NCBI GenBank assembly: GCA_031278545.1
Contig: JAITKF010000076.1
Coordinates: forward strand, 1-38,027
Length of the DNA: 38,027 bases
Source of the DNA: Prevotellaceae bacterium
GTDB lineage: Bacteria; Bacteroidota; Bacteroidia; Bacteroidales; UBA932
Reading direction: 5' to 3'
In this document: in pieces, positions 36,830 through 38,027 of the stretch
Layout: the number at the start of each line of letters is the position of its first letter
Numbering within the stretch: position 1 is the first letter of the stretch
Notes under the pieces: generated by a model
The model's database searches: none
Seen by the model: only the letters and a program-made list of their open reading frames with translations
What the model was told of the DNA's origin: nothing
Translations under genes and position numbers: made by a program

Positions 36830-37726
36830 TTAAAGATTTTCGTTCTTTCCAGCGTCCTGTTTTGCGATTATCGCTTTGAGGCAACGTTTCAGGGCGTCGT
36901 CCCATGCCGGTGCGACGACATCGTACACCCTCTGTATTTTACCGCATCCCAATACACTGTGCGCCGGACGGCGGGCTTTTGTCGGATAGTCTTCCGTCGT
37001 GCACGGTTCAACCCGACAGTCGCATTGCCCCCCGTGCATAATTTTTTCTGCAAATTCATACCACGAACAAGCGCCGGCATTAGTATAATGAAAAATACCG
37101 GCTTCAAAAAGGCCGGGTTGCACCGCCACTTTCGCCACTATTCGTAGTAACGCAGCCGCTAAGTCAGCCGCATACGTGGGCGAGCCTACCTGATCGTTGA
37201 CCACCCGCACGCTGTCGCGCTCACCGCCCAACCGTAACATAGTGCGTACAAAATTATTCCCTGTCGAGGAATACAGCCACGACGTCCGTACCACAATCCC
37301 CCGTTTGTACGACTGCACGGCGCGTTCGCCTTCTAATTTTGTCCTGCCGTACACCGACAATGGATTGACTGCATCGGTTTCCACGTAGGGTTCGGTTTTT
37401 TTCCCATCGAATACATAATCGGTCGAAACATGCAACAAATACGCATTCACCGAAAACGCCGCCTTCACCAAATGGCCGACAGCAAACGCATTGACCCGCT
37501 CGGCCGCCACCGGTTCGTCTTCAGCCCTATCTACTGCCGTATAAGCTGCTGTATTAATAATAAATTCAGGACGATGGAGGCTTACAAATTCCATAACCTC
37601 ATCGCCGTCAGTAATATCCAGTTCATCTATATCAACAAATACAAACCGTCCCTGTGGAAAGGACGCAGCAAATTGCTGCAATTCGTATCCTAATTGTCCT
37701 CTACTTCCTGTTACTAAAATTTTCAT
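36830..37726 (-). CDS. rfbD: dTDP-4-dehydrorhamnose reductase
   Basis: A 298-residue short-chain dehydrogenase/reductase making dTDP-L-rhamnose, the last step of the pathway. The NAD(P)-binding turn is 'VTGSRGQLGYEL' (5-16) and the catalytic Tyr126/Lys130 are in 'VYGRTKLEGE', preceded by 'STDYVFDGKK'. rfbA, rfbB and rfbC are not in the window. The start at 37726 is fixed by the glycine-rich N-terminus and a -7 box 26 nt upstream. It heads a minus-strand run through pgm, thioesterase, recR, DUF2851, the small ORF, dnaX and pepE. Confidence 0.95.
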   Translation of the reverse strand: MKILVTGSRGQLGYELQQFAASFPQGRFVFVDIDELDITDGDEVMEFVSLHRPEFIINTAAYTAVDRAEDEPVAAERVNAFAVGHLVKAAFSVNAYLLHVSTDYVFDGKKTEPYVETDAVNPLSVYGRTKLEGERAVQSYKRGIVVRTSWLYSSTGNNFVRTMLRLGGERDSVRVVNDQVGSPTYAADLAAALLRIVAKVAVQPGLFEAGIFHYTNAGACSWYEFAEKIMHGGQCDCRVEPCTTEDYPTKARRPAHSVLGCGKIQRVYDVVAPAWDDALKRCLKAIIAKQDAGKNENL

Positions 37727-37752
37727 TCCTTGTTTCCGTTTTTAATGGATGG

Positions 37753-37760
37753 CAAAAGTA
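37753..37760 (-). promoter_or_regulatory. -7 box (TACTTTTG) for rfbD
   Basis: The minus strand reads TACTTTTG 26 nt before the rfbD ATG. No -33 TTTG. No other clear TAnnTTTG box was found upstream of the following minus-strand genes, so this may serve a long unit. Confidence 0.6.
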
Positions 37761-37844
37761 TGAAAAATTTTTGACTTGTGAAGCTGTTCGAATTCTTGCT
37801 GGATTGCTTTGTTGAAGGGCTGCGTTGTTTTTAGCAAATTTTTT

Positions 37845-37875
37845 TTTGCCAGTACAAGAAAAAATTTTACTTTTG
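37845..37875 (+). promoter_or_regulatory. Full promoter (TTTG-N19-TACTTTTG) of the last gene
   Basis: The -33 TTTG at 37845-37848 and the -7 TACTTTTG at 37868-37875 are 19 bp apart. The predicted start is near 37882, leaving about 40 nt to the ATG at 37923. Confidence 0.82.
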
Positions 37876-37922
37876 TGGTATAATTTTTATCAATTAACAA
37901 ATTGATTTAAACCATAACCGCT

Positions 37923-38027
37923 ATGAAATGTTTAACCTTCCTATTGTGCTTATTGTTTGTCAGTATTTCCGCTATGGCAAACGGACAATCCCCACAACGG
38001 AAAGTTGTATTTGAATACGATGAAACG
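37923..38027 (+). CDS. Exported protein, N-terminus only (3' partial)
   Basis: An ATG at 37923 opens a frame that runs off the window (35 codons visible). 'MKCLTFLLCLLFVSISAMA' is a signal peptide, probably cleaved after the 'AMA' motif, followed by 'NGQSPQRKVVFEYDET'. A consensus promoter precedes it. Nothing more can be said about function from so short a piece. Confidence 0.8.
   Translation, partial: MKCLTFLLCLLFVSISAMANGQSPQRKVVFEYDET

Overview
The window looks like a piece of a Bacteroidota chromosome, most likely order Bacteroidales. The evidence is a CHU_C (type B sorting) adhesin next to a PorP/SprF protein, a eukaryote-like bacterial hexokinase, a serC-serA-DUF1015 cluster and a DUF2851 gene. 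Bacteroidota-type promoters are also present: a -7 box TAnnTTTG, three times with a -33 TTTG at 19-20 bp. Clear Shine-Dalgarno sites are mostly absent, as is usual for the phylum. Nearly everything is ordinary chromosomal metabolism and information processing. I see no phage, transposase, CRISPR array, rRNA or tRNA.

Layout. 1-2.4 kb: 3' end of a multi-Ig CHU_C surface protein and a PorP/SprF partner. 2.5-4.3 kb: prs and nadE (PRPP and NAD synthesis). 4.3-8.8 kb, minus strand: a secreted GH3/beta-lactamase-fold fusion and a hexokinase, separated by a good hairpin terminator. 9.0-12.3 kb: serC-serA-DUF1015 behind a textbook promoter. 12.35-12.54 kb: a 23-bp repeat array holding a perfect 20-bp hairpin. 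12.5-15.3 kb, minus strand: an exported C1 cysteine peptidase and an orphan sufB, separated by 13 copies of a 7-mer. 15.4-23.0 kb, plus strand: cupin, ABC ATPase, diacylglycerol-kinase-like lipid kinase, kbl, rlmN, M28 peptidase, ligA. 23.0-28.6 kb: thiN diverging from carA, a GT-C/TPR membrane protein and a SulP transporter. 28.5-29.4 kb, minus strand: a lipoprotein whose 3' end runs into sulP, followed by a 568-bp non-coding stretch with three 21-bp repeats. 30.0-37.8 kb, minus strand: rfbD, pgm, acyl-CoA thioesterase, recR, DUF2851, a 55-codon small ORF missing from the ORF track, dnaX and pepE. 37.9 kb: start of another exported protein, cut by the window end.

How the genes work together. 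serC/serA make serine and kbl handles glycine/threonine carbon. prs, nadE, carA and thiN supply nucleotide and cofactor precursors. ligA, recR and dnaX serve replication and repair. Hexokinase, pgm and rfbD link hexose phosphates to cell-surface polysaccharide. The exported hydrolases (GH3, C1, M28) fit a peptide- and glycan-degrading lifestyle.

I find no clear new multi-gene system. The items most worth a second look are the repeats placed exactly at stop/start codons, the 20-bp hairpin array, the unannotated small ORF, the truncated lipoprotein overlapping sulP, the face-to-face thiN/carA promoters, and a block at about 9.05-22.97 kb where the + strand is C/A-rich whatever the gene direction.
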